Source of the DNA: Bacillota bacterium
Lineage (GTDB): Bacteria; Bacillota_A; Clostridia; Clostridiales; Clostridiaceae
NCBI GenBank assembly: GCA_021780795.1
Contig: JAJXYA010000410.1
Span: forward strand, 1-11,219
Length of the DNA: 11,219 nucleotides
Reading direction: 5' to 3'
Part shown: positions 1 through 7,059 of the stretch, one piece after another
Position numbering within the stretch: position 1 is the first letter of the stretch
Layout: the number at the start of each line of letters is the position of its first letter
Translations under genes and position numbers: made by a program
The notes under the pieces: model-generated
Seen by the model: the letters and a program-made list of their open reading frames with translations, nothing else
Told to the model about the DNA's origin: nothing
Databases searched by the model: none

Positions 1-981
1 TGGATTAAATGTATCGAAAAGGAATGCTAATGCTATAAGTATACCTCCACCTACAACAAATGGTAACATATGAGATACACCATTCATAAGATGTTTGTAA
101 ATTTGACGACCTATTCCTTCACTTTCCATATCTGAACTTAAACTGTCACTACCACCTTCATGATGATAAATAGGAGCCTTTCCACTTGTTGCTTTCTCTA
201 TTAGTTCAGTAGCCTTATGAATTCCGTCTGCAACCTTAGTCTTTATAACTCTCTTTCCATCAAATCTAGCCATTTCAACATTTTTATCAGCTGCAATTAT
301 AATACAATCAGCATTTTTAATTTCTTCTTTAGTTAAAATGTTTTTAGCTCCTCCAGAACCATTAGTTTCAACTTTTATTGAAACACCCATTTCTTTACCT
401 TTGCTTTCAAGACTTTCAGCTGCCATATAAGTATGTGCAATTCCAGTAGGACAGGCAGTAACTGCTAAGACTTTGTACCCATTATTACTCATTTCAATAT
501 CCCCCTTAACTTCTTCTGGAAACTTTTCAATTTCCTTTTTATCTATTAATTTTAAAAATTGATCTGTATCAGAACAATTTATTAAACTTGTCCTAAATTT
601 TTCATCCATTAATATAGTAGATAATCTTGCTAAAACCTCTAAATGTAAATTATCACTATTATCTGGTACAGCTATCATGAAGAAAAGATGTGCAGGTGCA
701 CCATCTAATGAATCATAATCAACACCATTTTTAGAAATTGCTGCTGCAAGTGATGCCTTTTTAACTGCACTAGTTTTTCCATGAGGAATTGCTATTCCCT
801 CACCAATACCTGTTGTACTTAATTCTTCTCTAGCTAATATTGCTTTTTTATATTCTTCTTTATCATTTAAGTTTCCTGTCTTATCCATCAAGTCCACTAA
901 TTCATTAATGCATTGTTCTTTTGTACTAGGATTAAAATTTAAATTGATACCCTGTTTTTGTAATAAATCTACAATTTTCAT
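1..981 (-). CDS. fruA: PTS fructose transporter EIIABC, C-terminus cut by window edge
   Basis: This is the membrane permease of the phosphotransferase system that imports fructose and releases fructose 1-phosphate. The frame is open for 327 codons and leaves the window, so about half of a usual 620-650-residue protein is present. Residues 1-145 are the EIIA domain, with the phospho-histidine His67 in GIAIPHGKT. Residues 168-265 are the EIIB domain, with the phospho-cysteine Cys177 in VTACPTGIAHTYMAAE. A hydrophilic linker (about 266-289, with HHEGGSDSLSSD) leads into the start of EIIC (IGRQIYKHLMNGVSHMLPFVVGGG). The ATG at 979-981 has a strong SD, GAGGAGGG, at 988-995, six bases away. It is the last gene of a fruR-fruK-fruA series, and fructose specificity is inferred from that context and from the A-B-C domain order. 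EIIC beyond residue 327 cannot be judged here. Confidence 0.95.
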   Translation of the reverse strand, partial: MKIVDLLQKQGINLNFNPSTKEQCINELVDLMDKTGNLNDKEEYKKAILAREELSTTGIGEGIAIPHGKTSAVKKASLAAAISKNGVDYDSLDGAPAHLFFMIAVPDNSDNLHLEVLARLSTILMDEKFRTSLINCSDTDQFLKLIDKKEIEKFPEEVKGDIEMSNNGYKVLAVTACPTGIAHTYMAAESLESKGKEMGVSIKVETNGSGGAKNILTKEEIKNADCIIIAADKNVEMARFDGKRVIKTKVADGIHKATELIEKATSGKAPIYHHEGGSDSLSSDMESEGIGRQIYKHLMNGVSHMLPFVVGGGILIALAFLFDTFNP

Positions 982-1030
982 TTTTGGCCCTCCTCAAAAT
1001 TTAAAAATATAATTTCATTATAATTTAATT

Positions 1031-1052
1031 GAAAAGATTTTATTATCTTCTC
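1031..1052 (-). repeat. small hairpin in fruA leader
   Basis: On the minus strand GAGAAGAT and ATCTTTTC can pair (8 bp including one G-U) around a six-base loop. It lies about 50 bases before the fruA start and just downstream of the cre-like site. It lacks a U-run, so I do not call it a terminator. It may be only AT-rich chance. Confidence 0.3.
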
Positions 1053-1054
1053 AT

Positions 1055-1068
1055 TATTAACGTTTTCA
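1055..1068 (-). promoter_or_regulatory. cre-like site (CcpA) in the fruK-fruA gap
   Basis: The minus strand reads TGAAAACGTTAATA. It agrees with the Firmicute catabolite-responsive consensus TGWAANCGNTNWCA at every defined position except one (T for C at position 13). It lies 73 bases upstream of the fruA start, inside the transcribed fruK-fruA gap. If real, CcpA bound here could block elongation or repress an internal fruA promoter. I see no strong promoter in the gap. The call rests on motif match alone. Confidence 0.4.
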
Positions 1069-1139
1069 TTAGCCTAAACACTATATATAAGAGTGATACT
1101 TAAATAATTAATTATCAATTTAGAATTACTAATTGTGAA

Positions 1140-1191
1140 TTGTCAATGTTCAGTTTTCGATTATTGATCATCGAAAACTGACTATTGATAA
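1140..1191 (-). repeat. intercistronic hairpin directly after fruK
   Basis: CAGTTTTCGAT (1151-1161) and ATCGAAAACTG (1170-1180) are a perfect 11-bp inverted repeat around an eight-base loop. After one mismatch and a G-U pair the stem continues (TCAAT 1143-1147 with ATTGA 1184-1188), so the whole structure begins right after the fruK stop codon. No U-run follows on the minus strand, so a full terminator is unlikely. An mRNA-processing or 3'-stabilising element between fruK and fruA, or a small intergenic repeat, is more plausible. The neighbouring bases (1110-1147) are rich in AATT-type tracts that resemble short dispersed repeats. Nothing coding is seen in the 210-base gap. Confidence 0.6.
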
Positions 1192-2094
1192 TTATATTTG
1201 TTTTAATAACTCATATACCTCTTGTTTTGTTGCTAGTTCTTCTGAAAATGCACTTGCACTACCAGTCGCAATTCCCATCTTAAATGCTTCATCTATATCG
1301 TTATTTTTAAGATATCCACATAAGAAACCTGCTACCATTGAATCTCCAGCACCGACTGAATTTTTAAGAATACCTTTTGGAACTTCTCTTTTTATAGCCT
1401 CACCATTTTCAGGTAAGAGAATAGCTCCATCCCCAGCCATTGAAATAAGAACATTTTTTGCGCCCATTTCCTGAAGCTTTTTACCATATTTAATTATGTC
1501 TTCATCATCTTTTAATTCAACATCGAACATCTCTGCAAGCTCATGATGATTTGGCTTTATTAAAAACGGTTTGTATTTTAGTACCTTCATTAACAATTCT
1601 TTAGTTGCATCAACTATAAATTCCACGCCCATATCTAATAAAGTATTCATAATATTTTCATAGATATCATCTGGTACGCTTCCTGGTATACTTCCTGATA
1701 ATATTAAGTAATCACCTTTCGTCAAACGAGAAAGCTTTTTATATAATATTTTTAAATCTTCTTCTGTAATTTTAGGACCAGAGCCATTAATTTCTGTTTC
1801 CCCATCACTTTTAAGTTTTACGTTTATCCTAGAAAATCCATTTTCTAATTTTACAAAATCACAATTTACTCCATGATTTTCAATTTGTCTTAATATTTCA
1901 TCTCCAGTGAATCCAGCAACATAACCAAGTGCTGTGTTATGTACACCCAAGTTTTTAAGAACTATAGATACATTTATACCTTTTCCACCTGCATAAATTC
2001 GTTCTTCTTCAGTTCTATTTAAAGAATCAACTTTAAAAGAATTAACCTTAACAATATAATCTAAAGAAGGATTAAGCGTTATTGTATTAATCAT
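1192..2094 (-). CDS. fruK: 1-phosphofructokinase (PfkB family)
   Basis: It phosphorylates fructose 1-phosphate, the product of the fructose PTS, to fructose 1,6-bisphosphate in the cytoplasm with ATP. The 300 residues match the family length. The PfkB signatures are clear: AGGKGINVSIVLKNLG at residues 35-50 and NSVGAGDSMVAGF at 245-257, where Asp251 is the expected catalytic base and GAGD forms the anion hole. The opening MINTITLNPSLDYIV is typical of the FruK/LacC/PfkB-1 branch. The start ATG (2092-2094) follows AGAGGTGG at good spacing and overlaps the end of fruR by 8 bases, so the two are translationally coupled. LacC (tagatose-6-phosphate kinase) is the main alternative, but fruR and fruA on either side favour FruK. 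Confidence 0.95.
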   Translation of the reverse strand: MINTITLNPSLDYIVKVNSFKVDSLNRTEEERIYAGGKGINVSIVLKNLGVHNTALGYVAGFTGDEILRQIENHGVNCDFVKLENGFSRINVKLKSDGETEINGSGPKITEEDLKILYKKLSRLTKGDYLILSGSIPGSVPDDIYENIMNTLLDMGVEFIVDATKELLMKVLKYKPFLIKPNHHELAEMFDVELKDDEDIIKYGKKLQEMGAKNVLISMAGDGAILLPENGEAIKREVPKGILKNSVGAGDSMVAGFLCGYLKNNDIDEAFKMGIATGSASAFSEELATKQEVYELLKQI

Positions 2095-2842
2095 TTTTTA
2101 CCACCTCTATTACATTAGTATCATAACTAATATTTTTATCATGTATTTTAGTTGTTATGAGTGTTGCATCTGCTATTGCTCCAAAAGTTGCAAAACTAAC
2201 TTTTTCTAATTTTGATGTATCAGCTAAGACAAATGATTGCTTGCACATTTTCATTGCTTGCGATTTGACCATAGCTTCATTTACATCTGGAGTCGTGTAA
2301 CCATTTTTGTTACTTACGCCATTAACTCCAAAAAAACCTTTTGAAAAATTGTATTTTTTAAGTTCTTCAACTGTATTACTTCCAATAATTGCTTCAGTGG
2401 AAACTTTCACTTCTCCACCTAAGATAAAGGTTCTAAAACCTTTTTCTAATAGTTTTTTAGCATGAACTATTCCATTTGTTACAGCTGTTATATCTTCAGC
2501 TTTTATAAACTCTATTAACACTTCTGTGGTTGTGCCTGCATCTATGTAGATTACATCTCCATCTTCAATTAATGAAGCTGCGTGTTTTGCTGTCTCATAC
2601 TTTTCATCTACATTTAGAGATTGTCTAACATCAACCATATAGTCATGTTTAGATGAACTTTCGTCAATTGAAATTGCACCTCCATGAATTTTCTTTAAAA
2701 GACCTTTCTTATCTAGTGCATTTAAATCTCTTCTAATTGTAGATTCTGAAGAATCTAACATTTTAACTAAGTCAGTAACTGATACTATTCCTTTTTTCTT
2801 CAATTCTTGAAGAATGATATTAAATCTTTCCTCTGTAAACAT
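2087..2842 (-). CDS. fruR: DeoR-family transcriptional regulator of the fru operon
   Basis: This is a DNA-binding repressor expected to sense a phosphorylated sugar, by family analogy fructose 1-phosphate, and to control its own operon. The N-terminal DeoR helix-turn-helix spans about residues 4-57, with the recognition segment SESTIRRDLNALDKKG and the family signature KKIHGGA. The C-terminal DeoRC sensor domain shows VIYIDAGTTTEVL at about 97-109 and GFFGVNG further on. I choose the ATG at 2840-2842 (251 residues). A GTG three codons earlier (2849-2851) is open, but it falls inside the SD region, while AGGAG at 2851-2855 sits eight bases from the chosen ATG, and MFTEERFNIILQELKK is the usual opening of the family. 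It is the first gene of the operon and overlaps fruK by 8 bases. Confidence 0.9.
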   Translation of the reverse strand: MFTEERFNIILQELKKKGIVSVTDLVKMLDSSESTIRRDLNALDKKGLLKKIHGGAISIDESSSKHDYMVDVRQSLNVDEKYETAKHAASLIEDGDVIYIDAGTTTEVLIEFIKAEDITAVTNGIVHAKKLLEKGFRTFILGGEVKVSTEAIIGSNTVEELKKYNFSKGFFGVNGVSNKNGYTTPDVNEAMVKSQAMKMCKQSFVLADTSKLEKVSFATFGAIADATLITTKIHDKNISYDTNVIEVVKND

Positions 2843-2860
2843 TATCACCACTCCTATGAT

Positions 2861-2907
2861 ATTATAATAACTTATCTTTCAAAGAAAATCAACCATTTTC
2901 GTTCAAA
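2861..2907 (-). promoter_or_regulatory. fru promoter with candidate FruR operator
   Basis: On the minus strand TTGATT (2887-2892) and TATTAT (2864-2869) are separated by 17 bases. An overlapping TATAAT (2861-2866) offers an alternative -10. The -35 is embedded in a symmetric block: TTTGAA occurs at 2902-2907 and again at 2878-2883, and between them GAAAAT (minus strand 2895-2900) and ATTTTC (2884-2889) form a 6-bp inverted repeat with a five-base spacer. A repressor bound there would cover the -35, which suits autoregulation by FruR. The start of transcription would lie near 2854-2857, giving a very short leader. The operator role is inference. Confidence 0.55.
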
Positions 2908-3099
2908 ATAATTCATTATTTTAATTTATTTTAATTTTTTTAGATTATATATGCTCGTTTTTACTTTTTTTTGGTTGTTTGCAATTTGTTTAAATGTTTC
3001 AATACCCTTTCAAAAAGAACCCTCATTTGTTTGGTAATCATATTTATTACTTTTTAGCACACATATTTCTACAAACTCGCACGATTTTTTTACGCTTTC

Positions 3100-3154
3100 A
3101 CTCAATAAACTTTCATTGAGTATCATACTAATTGATACAGATGTAAATACATCT
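3100..3154. repeat. three consecutive short inverted repeats
   Basis: ACTCAAT/ATTGAGT (3100-3106 and 3115-3121), TATCA/TGATA (3121-3125 and 3133-3137) and AGATGTA/TACATCT (3139-3145 and 3148-3154) follow one another with almost no spacing. The last forms the 16-base palindrome AGATGTAAATACATCT, which could be a protein site. The set could also be folded RNA. No promoter or gene can be tied to them. Confidence 0.5.
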
Positions 3155-3352
3155 TCCGTCCTCGGGTAAGCTTTTTCATATTTTTTCCTTTCTCATGTCA
3201 TATTCCTTGGCAATTAACTCATTTCCATTCAACTATTGATTTATTTTGATTTTTTAGTTAATATATGCCATGTACATAACGATTATAATATTAACAGCCC
3301 TATCAAGCAAATTAATTTTACATATAAATACCGTACTTATGGGGACCTGCCA

Positions 3353-3427
3353 AAATAAGGAGGCATACATTTGTGACTGTTACTGAAGATTTTTATGTAA
3401 CACTGCACAAAGCAAGCCTCCTTATTT
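3353..3427. repeat. long imperfect hairpin burying an SD-like sequence
   Basis: AAATAAGGAGGC (3353-3364) and GCCTCCTTATTT (3416-3427) are a perfect 12-bp inverted repeat. Inside it TTTGTG (3370-3375) pairs with CACAAA (3406-3411), and TGTTAC (3378-3383) pairs with GTAACA (3397-3402), leaving a loop of 13 bases. The plus-strand arm contains AAGGAGG followed by GTG, and so does the minus strand. The fold would hide the ribosome site in an RNA from either strand. It could be the relic of a small mobile repeat, a structured regulatory RNA or a self-sequestering mini-mRNA. Confidence 0.6.
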
Positions 3428-3447
3428 CTATTATGAGGTATATATGA
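3373..3447 (+). CDS. possible 24-residue peptide ORF (doubtful)
   Basis: This GTG-started ORF of 24 codons would be the only plus-strand gene in the window. It has a consensus SD, AAGGAGG (3357-3363), nine bases before the GTG. The peptide begins MTVTEDFYVTL and ends LLISIMRYI, so only its second half is hydrophobic. The MTVTE opening resembles, from memory, short holin-like or type I toxin peptides of Firmicutes, which usually open this way and continue with a membrane helix. Here the charged and His residues in the middle make an intact membrane helix unlikely. The SD and start lie in a strong hairpin. It may be a decayed toxin gene or chance; I would not assign a function. Confidence 0.25.
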   Translation: MTVTEDFYVTLHKASLLISIMRYI

Positions 3448-3547
3448 ATGGTATAATATAAGAATAAGAATGAGAGTGACTTGTAATGTTGCTATCTATA
3501 GTTGTTGAAAATATAGACACTAAAGGTATAATTTTAAACCTATTCAG

Positions 3548-3589
3548 AAAAATACTACTAAAATCAACTTTTATTGATTTTAGTAGTAT
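3548..3589 (-). terminator. Rho-independent terminator after uxaA
   Basis: ATACTACTAAAATCAA (3552-3567) and its exact complement (3574-3589) form a 16-bp stem around a six-base loop. On the minus strand the stem runs into a U-run (TTTTT, 3552-3548). It lies about 200 bases beyond the uxaA stop and would end the uxaB-uxaA transcript. On the plus strand no U-run follows, so it acts mainly for the minus strand. The stretch between it and the uxaA stop (3590-3785) shows nothing recognisable. Confidence 0.8.
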
Positions 3590-3785
3590 CTTGTGAGTGT
3601 TTTATTATATAGATTAACAGACTTAAAGTTTAGTTTGTTCATCTTAATACATTCTGAATTACTTGATAATTTTCTAGAACAAATATTCTACGGTTATTAT
3701 TTATATAAATGTAAATCATCTACGTTATACTTATACTATGAAAGTATGCTTTCCTTTCAGCTAGACATATCAATAAGTATGATTT

Positions 3786-5273
3786 TTATAATGTAACACC
3801 TTTTTTAAGAATTGCAAGTTCTTTAAATTTATTAATTTCATTATTAACAAACTTCCCATTTGAAACTTCAAGTATATATTCTAACAAGTCTTCTGTTACT
3901 TTTTCTAAACTTTTATCTTCAACTAAGCATCCAGCATTAAAATCCATCCAATGAGGTTTTAATTTATAAAGTGCTGTATTAGTTGATATTTTAATTGTAG
4001 GAACAAAAGTACCAAATGGAGTTCCCCTTCCTGTTGTGAATAGTACCATATGGCATCCTGCTGCTGCAAGTGCAGATGCTGCTACTAAGTCATTACCTGG
4101 TCCACTTAATAAATTTAATCCACTAGTCTTTAAAGTTTCTCCATACTCAAGTACATCTACAACAGTTGCATTTCCTGATTTTTGTGTACATCCTAGTGAC
4201 TTATCTTCAAGAGTTGTTATCCCACCAGCTTTATTTCCTGGTGATGGATTTTCATATATTGGTTGATCATATGCCATAAAATATTCTTTAAAATCATTAA
4301 TTAGATGTACAGTTTTATCAAAAGTATCTTTATCTTTTGCTCTATTCATAAGTATTGTTTCTGCTCCAAACATTTCTGGCACTTCAGTAAGAATTGTAGT
4401 CCCCCCTTGAGCTACTAGAAAATCAGAAAAACTACCTACAAGTGGATTTGCAGTTATTCCTGAAAGCCCGTCAGAACCACCACATTTTAATCCAACTTTT
4501 AATTTTGATAAAGGAACAGCTACTCTTTTATCATCTTTCATATTCTCATAAAGCTCTTTTAAGATGTTAACACCTTCTTGTACTTCATCTGAAACTTCTT
4601 GTGAAACTAAGAATTTAATTCTCGTCTTATCATAATCTCCTAATGATTTTATAAAATCAACCATTGTATTATTTTCACATCCAAGTCCAAGTACTAATAC
4701 TCCTCCAGCATTAGGATGCTTTACTAAATTTCCAAGTATTGTTCTTGTGTTAACGTGATCGTCTCCAAGTTGTGAGCAACCATAATTATGTTTAAACACT
4801 TCAATTCCATCTAAACCTACTGGTTTAACTTCTTCCTTGAATTTCTCTATAATGTTGTCGCCAATTCCATTAACACAACCTACAGTTGGAACTATCCATA
4901 GTTCATTTCTTATACCTACATTTCCTTTTTCTCTTTCATATCCTTGAAATGTTATATTCTTATTCTCTGAAGGACACTCTAATAGTTCTTGATTAAATGT
5001 ATAGTCTTTTATTCCATCTAAATTAGTTTTAATATTATGAGTATGAACCCACTCACCTAATTTAATCTCCTTTGTAGCATGACCTATTGGATATCCATAT
5101 TTAATTATATTTTCGTTAATTGCGATGCTATTTATAGCAATTTTATGTCCTCTTTTTACGTCTTCTGTTATTTCTATTTTTTTATTATCTATTTCTATAA
5201 TTTCATTTTTAGATAAATCCCTAAGTGCTACTACCACATTATCTTTTTCATTTATTTTTAAAATCTCTTTCAT
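3786..5273 (-). CDS. uxaA: altronate dehydratase
   Basis: It dehydrates D-altronate to 2-keto-3-deoxy-D-gluconate in galacturonate catabolism; the family (UxaA/GarD) is iron-dependent. The 495 residues match a full-length single-chain enzyme. Residues 1-95 are the SAF-like N-terminal domain (VVALRDL, RGHKIAI, GEWVHTHN with His77 and His79). The large catalytic domain follows, with WIVPTVGCVNGIGDN (126-140), HNYGCSQLGDDHVNT (162-176), LGLGCENN (195-202) and GLKCGGSDGLSGITANP (261-277), whose conserved Cys and Asp/His residues are the likely metal and substrate ligands. The ATG at 5271-5273 has only a weak SD (GTAGGGA), unlike its neighbours. It lies 140 bases after uxaB with a hairpin between, probably in one transcript. 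GarD (galactarate dehydratase) is the alternative paralogue; uxaB next door argues for UxaA. Confidence 0.95.
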   Translation of the reverse strand: MKEILKINEKDNVVVALRDLSKNEIIEIDNKKIEITEDVKRGHKIAINSIAINENIIKYGYPIGHATKEIKLGEWVHTHNIKTNLDGIKDYTFNQELLECPSENKNITFQGYEREKGNVGIRNELWIVPTVGCVNGIGDNIIEKFKEEVKPVGLDGIEVFKHNYGCSQLGDDHVNTRTILGNLVKHPNAGGVLVLGLGCENNTMVDFIKSLGDYDKTRIKFLVSQEVSDEVQEGVNILKELYENMKDDKRVAVPLSKLKVGLKCGGSDGLSGITANPLVGSFSDFLVAQGGTTILTEVPEMFGAETILMNRAKDKDTFDKTVHLINDFKEYFMAYDQPIYENPSPGNKAGGITTLEDKSLGCTQKSGNATVVDVLEYGETLKTSGLNLLSGPGNDLVAASALAAAGCHMVLFTTGRGTPFGTFVPTIKISTNTALYKLKPHWMDFNAGCLVEDKSLEKVTEDLLEYILEVSNGKFVNNEINKFKELAILKKGVTL

Positions 5274-5330
5274 AAATTATTCCCTACTTCCATTAAATTA
5301 TTATTTTTTTATTAACCAATTAATTTAGGA

Positions 5331-5374
5331 TTTCCATGTTATTTTTAAACTTAATTTGAAAAATAACATAGAAA
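5331..5374 (-). repeat. intercistronic hairpin between uxaB and uxaA
   Basis: ATGTTATTTTT (5336-5346) and AAAAATAACAT (5359-5369) form an 11-bp perfect stem, and four more pairs extend it beyond one mismatch. The loop is 12 bases. No U-run follows in the minus-strand direction, so it is not a standard terminator. With the weak uxaA SD it may lower or separate uxaA expression from uxaB. The rest of this 140-base gap is plain AT-rich sequence. Confidence 0.55.
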
Positions 5375-5413
5375 TTTTTATATGAATTTTGATTATGAGA
5401 ATTGGTTTTAATA

Positions 5414-6862
5414 TTAAAGAACTTCTTTAATAGCTTCTTTCATTCCTAAGCTTTCAATTGTTTCTAAATATTTAGTTACTTCACTTGTTAAGTTTGGAAT
5501 GTCATTTAAATTCATACCCCAATTCTTTTCATATGCAAGAACTGAAGTTACAATCTTATTTAATCTGTCTTTACTTCCATCAAAATTAGACCATAGATTT
5601 TTATATAACTCTAATATATCTTCATCATCAGACAATTCTATATTTTCAGTTCCTCTTTTACCTTTATAAAATTCTATTAAAGCCGCAAGAGAAAATACTA
5701 ATTTTTTAGGAAGTTTTCCTTTTCTCTTTAGATATTCTATTAAACTTGGTAAATCTCTTGTCTTATACTTAGACATTGAATTTAATGCAATACTCATTAA
5801 ATAATGTTTAACATATGGATTTTGGAATCTTTCAATGATTGCATCTGCAAATTCAATTAATTCTTCATGAGGAAGATCTAAAGTTTCTATTATTTCATCA
5901 TAGATTACATCATGAACATATTTTCCTATAACTTCATGGTCTACAGATTCTCCTACAGTTTCTAATCCATAAAGGTAAGCTACTGGAACCATTGCTGTAT
6001 GAGGTCCGTTTAATATTCTAACCTTACTAGTTCTGTAAGGTGTCATATCATCAACAACTTTTATATTTAATCCTGCTTTTTCTATTGGTAATTCATTTTT
6101 TATACTTTGTGGTCCTTCAATTACCCATAAGTGGAATATTTCTCCTACATCTACTAAGTTATCATCATATCCAAGTTCTGCTCTAACTTCATCTATTGTA
6201 TCTCTTGGATATCCTGGAACTATTCTATCTACTAAACTACAACAAAATATATTATCTTTGTTAATCCAATTAATAAAGTCTTGTCCTAAATTCCAGATTT
6301 CTGCATATTTTAGTACTATTTTCTTAAGCTTTTCACCATTTCTATCTATAAGTTCACAAGGTATTATTATTAATCCCTTATTACTATCTTTATTAAATGT
6401 TACGAATCTGTGATATAAAAGAGCTGTTAACTTACCAGGATAACTCTTTTGACATCCTTGATCTAATTTATCATTTTTTTCAAAAGCAATTCCTGCTTCA
6501 GTAGTATTTGAAACTATAAATCTTAATTCTGGATTTTCTCCAAGTTTTAAGTATTCACTATAATCTCTATATGGGTTGATTCCTCTACTTATACTATTCA
6601 TTATCTTATGAGTTTTTATAGCTTCTCCATTTTGTATACCTTGAAGATAAAGAGTATAAAGTCCATCTTGTTCATTTAACATGTCTACTAATCCATTTTC
6701 TAATGGTTGAACAACAACAACACTTCCATTAAAATCTGCTTCTTCATTCATCTTATCTATTTGCCAATCAACAAATGCTCTTAAAAAATTTCCTTCTCCA
6801 AATTGAATCACTTTTTCGGGATAAGTTTTAAACTCCTCATATAATTTTTTACTTAATTTCAT
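5414..6862 (-). CDS. uxaB: tagaturonate reductase (altronate oxidoreductase)
   Basis: It reduces D-tagaturonate to D-altronate with NADH in the cytoplasm, the second step of galacturonate breakdown. The 482 residues belong to the mannitol dehydrogenase / polyol long-chain dehydrogenase family. The N-terminal nucleotide-binding segment is [17 protein letters not shown] (18-34). [10 protein letters not shown] (118-127) follows, and the catalytic region [16 protein letters not shown] (278-293) carries the family K-N-H set at Lys280, Asn285 and His288. The ATG at 6860-6862 is preceded by a strong GGAGG. The closest alternative is UxuB (fructuronate reductase), but UxuB is normally paired with uxuA, whereas here uxaA follows. 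It is preceded by a 434-base gap with its own candidate promoter, so it probably starts a second transcription unit. Confidence 0.93.
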   Translation of the reverse strand: MKLSKKLYEEFKTYPEKVIQFGEGNFLRAFVDWQIDKMNEEADFNGSVVVVQPLENGLVDMLNEQDGLYTLYLQGIQNGEAIKTHKIMNSISRGINPYRDYSEYLKLGENPELRFIVSNTTEAGIAFEKNDKLDQGCQKSYPGKLTALLYHRFVTFNKDSNKGLIIIPCELIDRNGEKLKKIVLKYAEIWNLGQDFINWINKDNIFCCSLVDRIVPGYPRDTIDEVRAELGYDDNLVDVGEIFHLWVIEGPQSIKNELPIEKAGLNIKVVDDMTPYRTSKVRILNGPHTAMVPVAYLYGLETVGESVDHEVIGKYVHDVIYDEIIETLDLPHEELIEFADAIIERFQNPYVKHYLMSIALNSMSKYKTRDLPSLIEYLKRKGKLPKKLVFSLAALIEFYKGKRGTENIELSDDEDILELYKNLWSNFDGSKDRLNKIVTSVLAYEKNWGMNLNDIPNLTSEVTKYLETIESLGMKEAIKEVL

Positions 6863-6939
6863 TATATTATTCCTCCAGATTCTATATTTCTTTAAAGTTC
6901 TTTTGTGTTATTTCAATATACAATTCGCGATGCACCATA

Positions 6940-6968
6940 TTCCACAACTATTTATCTTACATCGTCAA
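6940..6968 (-). promoter_or_regulatory. weak candidate promoter for uxaB
   Basis: TTGACG (6963-6968) is a good -35 on the minus strand, but the best -10 at 17-18 bases (GTGGAA or TGGAAT, 6939-6945) is poor. Transcription would begin about 75 bases before uxaB. A weak -10 with a nearby operator suggests either an activated promoter or that the true promoter lies elsewhere in this gap. Confidence 0.35.
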
Positions 6969-6983
6969 GTGTTTGTCGATTTT

Positions 6984-6997
6984 TGCACACGTGAACA
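6984..6997 (-). promoter_or_regulatory. hexuronate-type palindromic operator upstream of uxaB
   Basis: The minus strand reads TGTTCACGTGTGCA, a CG-centred imperfect palindrome. It shares the frame TGTT-ACGT-CA with the two sites flanking the uxaC promoter (10477-10490 and 10579-10592). LacI-family hexuronate regulators (UxuR/KdgR/ExuR types) and CcpA both bind CG-centred palindromes. This copy is a poor cre, which favours a pathway-specific regulator. It lies 15 bases upstream of the candidate uxaB -35. Confidence 0.5.
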
Positions 6998-7059
6998 TTT
7001 TTTAAAATAATTAAAAATTAATTTCTAGTTATTTGCTTTGTAATAAAATTTAGAATAAT

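Larger units (their letters stand above)
2908..3547. other. gene-poor intergenic region between fru and uxa units
   Basis: About 640 bases without a confident gene separate the fru promoter from the terminator of the uxaB-uxaA unit. The part next to fruR is AT-rich with poly-T and poly-A runs. It holds a cluster of short inverted repeats (3100-3154), a larger hairpin with a possible 24-codon ORF (3353-3447) and otherwise nothing I can name. I checked both strands for conserved RNA folds such as T-box and riboswitch cores and recognised none. Confidence 0.6.

Noticed and set aside
3123..3179. 18-codon minus-strand ORF opening MKKLTRGRKMYLHLY with AAAGGA upstream
   Set aside because: It slightly recalls the start of small phage-type LTR-x-K proteins, but it stops after 18 codons, is partly made of the palindrome at 3139-3154, and has no supporting context.
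3280..3460. Insertion-sequence end or transposase relic
   Set aside because: The 12-bp inverted repeat could suggest one, but no transposase-like frame or target duplication is visible in either direction.
3487..3597. 36-codon plus-strand ORF opening MLLSIVVENIDTKGI
   Set aside because: Only a weak purine stretch precedes the ATG, the second half is encoded by the terminator stem, and the product is not recognised.
3593..3796. 67-codon plus-strand frame, GTG start, after the uxaA terminator hairpin
   Set aside because: No SD before the start, AT-driven composition rich in Leu/Tyr/Ile/Phe, no recognisable family, and its end overlaps the uxaA stop region. Likely chance.
4036..4266. Plus-strand open frame inside uxaA
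   Set aside because: Antisense shadow of a well-conserved uxaA region; no SD and no family resemblance.
5125..5328. 67-codon plus-strand hydrophobic frame across the uxaA start
   Set aside because: Hydrophobicity is the usual result of reading AT-rich coding DNA backwards; it overlaps the conserved SAF domain of uxaA and has no SD.
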